Below the pieces are notes generated by a model, which did no database searches, was not told the DNA's origin, and saw only the letters and a list, made by a program, of their open reading frames with translations. The position numbers were made by a program, and so were the translations under genes. Positions 62,641 to 64,000 of a stretch of DNA of 64,000 nt are shown piece after piece. This DNA is from Aquificota bacterium (GTDB lineage Bacteria; Aquificota; Aquificia; Desulfurobacteriales; DQVG01): assembly GCA_027002265.1 (NCBI GenBank), contig JAMOTM010000055.1, positions 43,677-107,676 on the forward strand. Direction: 5' to 3'. How positions within the stretch are numbered: the stretch's first letter is position 1; each line of letters begins with the position of its first letter.

Positions 62641-63723
62641 ATGCCAAGAATTTATGGAAAGGTAGAATCTCCAAAGGATATTTCAAGAATTAATTGCATT
62701 ATTAGAGATGAAATGTTAATTGTGGATTCCCCAGAAAAATTATTAGAATTAAAAAAGCGCTCAGATTATTTATGTACCTTAACCTTTTCCCCATTTTGGA
62801 AAAAAAAGTTTGGACCTATGATTGAATCTTTAAGAGAAGTTGCTTTAGAAGAAAATAGAGTAACTACTCGTCTTGCAAATTATATTGCAAAATATCATGG
62901 TTGGGACAAAGAATTTCATGCTTGGGGTGAAGGAAAAGTAAAAAATGAGGAAGAAATTCAAAAAGAACTTGAAGAATTACCTGAAGAAATAATAAAAGAA
63001 ATTCAAGAAACAGCACATTCTTTGGAGCTTACTCCAGAAATTTTAGAAAAGCTTAGAGAAAGTTTTTGTGATATTAGAAAAGCAATGGTAATGGTAAAGG
63101 ATTTAGATGAGCTTAAAAAACTAAAAAGACAATCGGATTTACTTGTGGCTATTACCCATCTTCCAGATTTCAAAGAGCGCTTTGAGGATGTTTATGACAA
63201 GATCGAAGAGCTTGTAAAAAAGGAAGAAGAAAGAGTTGTAACTTTAGCAAATATTATTTCTGAAGTTAATGGATGGAAAGCAAGCTTTGAACCGTGGTCC
63301 GAAGCTGAAGTTGAGGGATCTTTAGAAGAATATATTCAAAGACTCTTAGAAGAAGAAGAAAAAGCAAGCAAATATATTCCTACCGAAGCAAAGTATAAGT
63401 ACGGAGCTGTTACAATTTGGCTTGTTTATAAACATCCAAAAAGAAATAGATATTATGCAAAAAGAGTATATTTACCTTTAACTGCAAGGGATATTGTTAT
63501 AGAAGGTCCCGGAGTATTTAAAAATAGATTTGGAAAAGAAGTTTATGGGGTAAGACTTGTTTATAAGATAAGACTTTCTCCAACAAAAATAAAGTTAAGA
63601 GGAAAAGAAATAGAACTTCCAGAAAGATGGGTAAAGAGATACAAAGTAGTTCCTCTTCCAGAAGGTGTTACTGAGGTAGAAATTAAAGAAGAAAAACCGG
63701 AATTTGCTTATCCTGTAAGTTAA
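62641..63723 (+). CDS. Unknown protein with internal duplication
   Basis: 360 residues, not recognised. Two copies of a ~70-residue helical unit: residues 31-98 (PEKLLELKKRSDYLCTLTFS ... HGWDKEFHAWGE) and 154-222 (DLDELKKLKRQSDLLVAITH ... NGWKASFEPWSE). A beta-rich C-terminal part follows (YGAVTIWLVYKHPKRNRYYA, ERWVKRYKVVPLPEG). No signal peptide. Strong GGAGGGGG site and strong terminator imply good expression as a single gene. Confidence 0.8.
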   Translation: MPRIYGKVESPKDISRINCIIRDEMLIVDSPEKLLELKKRSDYLCTLTFSPFWKKKFGPMIESLREVALEENRVTTRLANYIAKYHGWDKEFHAWGEGKVKNEEEIQKELEELPEEIIKEIQETAHSLELTPEILEKLRESFCDIRKAMVMVKDLDELKKLKRQSDLLVAITHLPDFKERFEDVYDKIEELVKKEEERVVTLANIISEVNGWKASFEPWSEAEVEGSLEEYIQRLLEEEEKASKYIPTEAKYKYGAVTIWLVYKHPKRNRYYAKRVYLPLTARDIVIEGPGVFKNRFGKEVYGVRLVYKIRLSPTKIKLRGKEIELPERWVKRYKVVPLPEGVTEVEIKEEKPEFAYPVS

Positions 63724-63729
63724 TTTTTG

Positions 63730-63750
63730 AGCCCCCGCTTTGGGGGCTTT
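63730..63750 (+). terminator. Terminator of the duplicated-unit protein gene
   Basis: AGCCCCC / GGGGGCT stem with GCTTT loop followed by TTTATT, 7 nt after the stop codon: a textbook intrinsic terminator. Confidence 0.93.
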
Positions 63751-63836
63751 ATTGTCAAAATATATTAGGAGTTTATTTAAGAGAAATATATTCTTTTTTA
63801 ATAGGGAAATCTCTAAATTCTAAAATTGAAGAAAGT

Positions 63837-64000
63837 TTACAAAATCTTAAACCTATAATCCACTAATCTTACCTTATATTTTTCAACATCTTTTAAATCT
63901 ATATCCTCTATTGAAAAAAATGCACTTCCAGAGCCGCTTAAGGTAAATTTTTTAAAGTTGTTTGTAAGTTTTTTTAACTCTCTTATAGAAGGTATATCAA
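63837..64000 (-). CDS. ispE: 4-diphosphocytidyl-2-C-methyl-D-erythritol kinase, C-terminal part
   Basis: Minus-strand frame open from the right edge to a TAA at 63837-63839 (54 codons). It reads DIPSIRELKKLTNNFKKF, LSGSGSAFFSIED, then DVEKYKVRLVDYRFKIL: the SGSGS(A/S) motif 3 of GHMP kinases in the IspE context. Enzyme of the MEP isoprenoid pathway. Truncated by the window. Confidence 0.8.
   Translation of the reverse strand, partial: DIPSIRELKKLTNNFKKFTLSGSGSAFFSIEDIDLKDVEKYKVRLVDYRFKIL

Overview
The window is a very AT-rich, gene-dense piece of a chromosome from a diderm, flagellated, probably thermophilic anaerobe. Evidence for this: Gram-negative envelope genes (lpxA, fabZ, lptA, lptB, an OMP85 protein, an lptC-like gene); polar flagellar regulators (flhA, flhF, flhG, fliA); oxygen-protection genes of an anaerobe (cytochrome bd and a class II superoxide reductase); the sulfide-dependent homocysteine route (HcyBio/DUF39); futalosine menaquinone synthesis (mqnE); class I two-subunit fumarase with malate dehydrogenase and a PycA-type biotin carboxylase; and an anaerobic class III-type ribonucleotide reductase carrying two inteins. 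Together this fits a sulfur-metabolising lineage such as Thermodesulfobacteria. That assignment is inference; no rRNA is present to confirm it.

Layout. 1-10.2 kb: a partial flagellin-glycosylation Maf gene and HcyBio on the minus strand, then a plus-strand operon flgJ-like/flhA/flhF/flhG/fliA/panB/YhaM-like/lptC-like. 10.2-15 kb: pycA and the cyd operon (cydA, cydB and three very small membrane-protein genes). 15-25 kb: a Cys-rich diguanylate cyclase, an ADP-ribosylglycohydrolase, superoxide reductase, rsmA, hisC, two HDOD genes, a hotdog protein and nrdD with two inteins. 25-31 kb: gmk, radical SAM, OMP85, lptA, lptB, a hypothetical gene and mqnE.

31.4-41.3 kb is the accessory region. It holds a decayed Rpn-type nuclease/transposase gene, a small cassette of unknown genes ending in a SecB-like chaperone, and a tightly packed unit methyltransferase / orphan MlaF-like ABC ATPase / long Argonaute with an intact DEDD tetrad / archaeal-type ATPase / HerA-like translocase, followed by a convergent spherulin-4-like lipoprotein gene. 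The Argonaute-ATPase-HerA module is the strongest candidate for an exciting, poorly described nucleic-acid defence system. The SecB-like cassette is a second candidate (toxin-antitoxin-chaperone-like).

41-64 kb returns to core genes: a FecBCD-type importer, dnaN, a beta-barrel protein, lpxA/fabZ, fluoride channel, an RsuA-type pseudouridine synthase, a secreted protein, pseG, yidD, a NIT-like histidine kinase, a HAD phosphatase, fumarase/malate dehydrogenase, hemB/hemY, mltG, an ATPase-degenerate priA, an internally duplicated unknown protein, and the 3' end of ispE. A roughly 200-nt structured element with a terminator-like hairpin lies upstream of hemB. I saw no tRNA, rRNA or CRISPR array.
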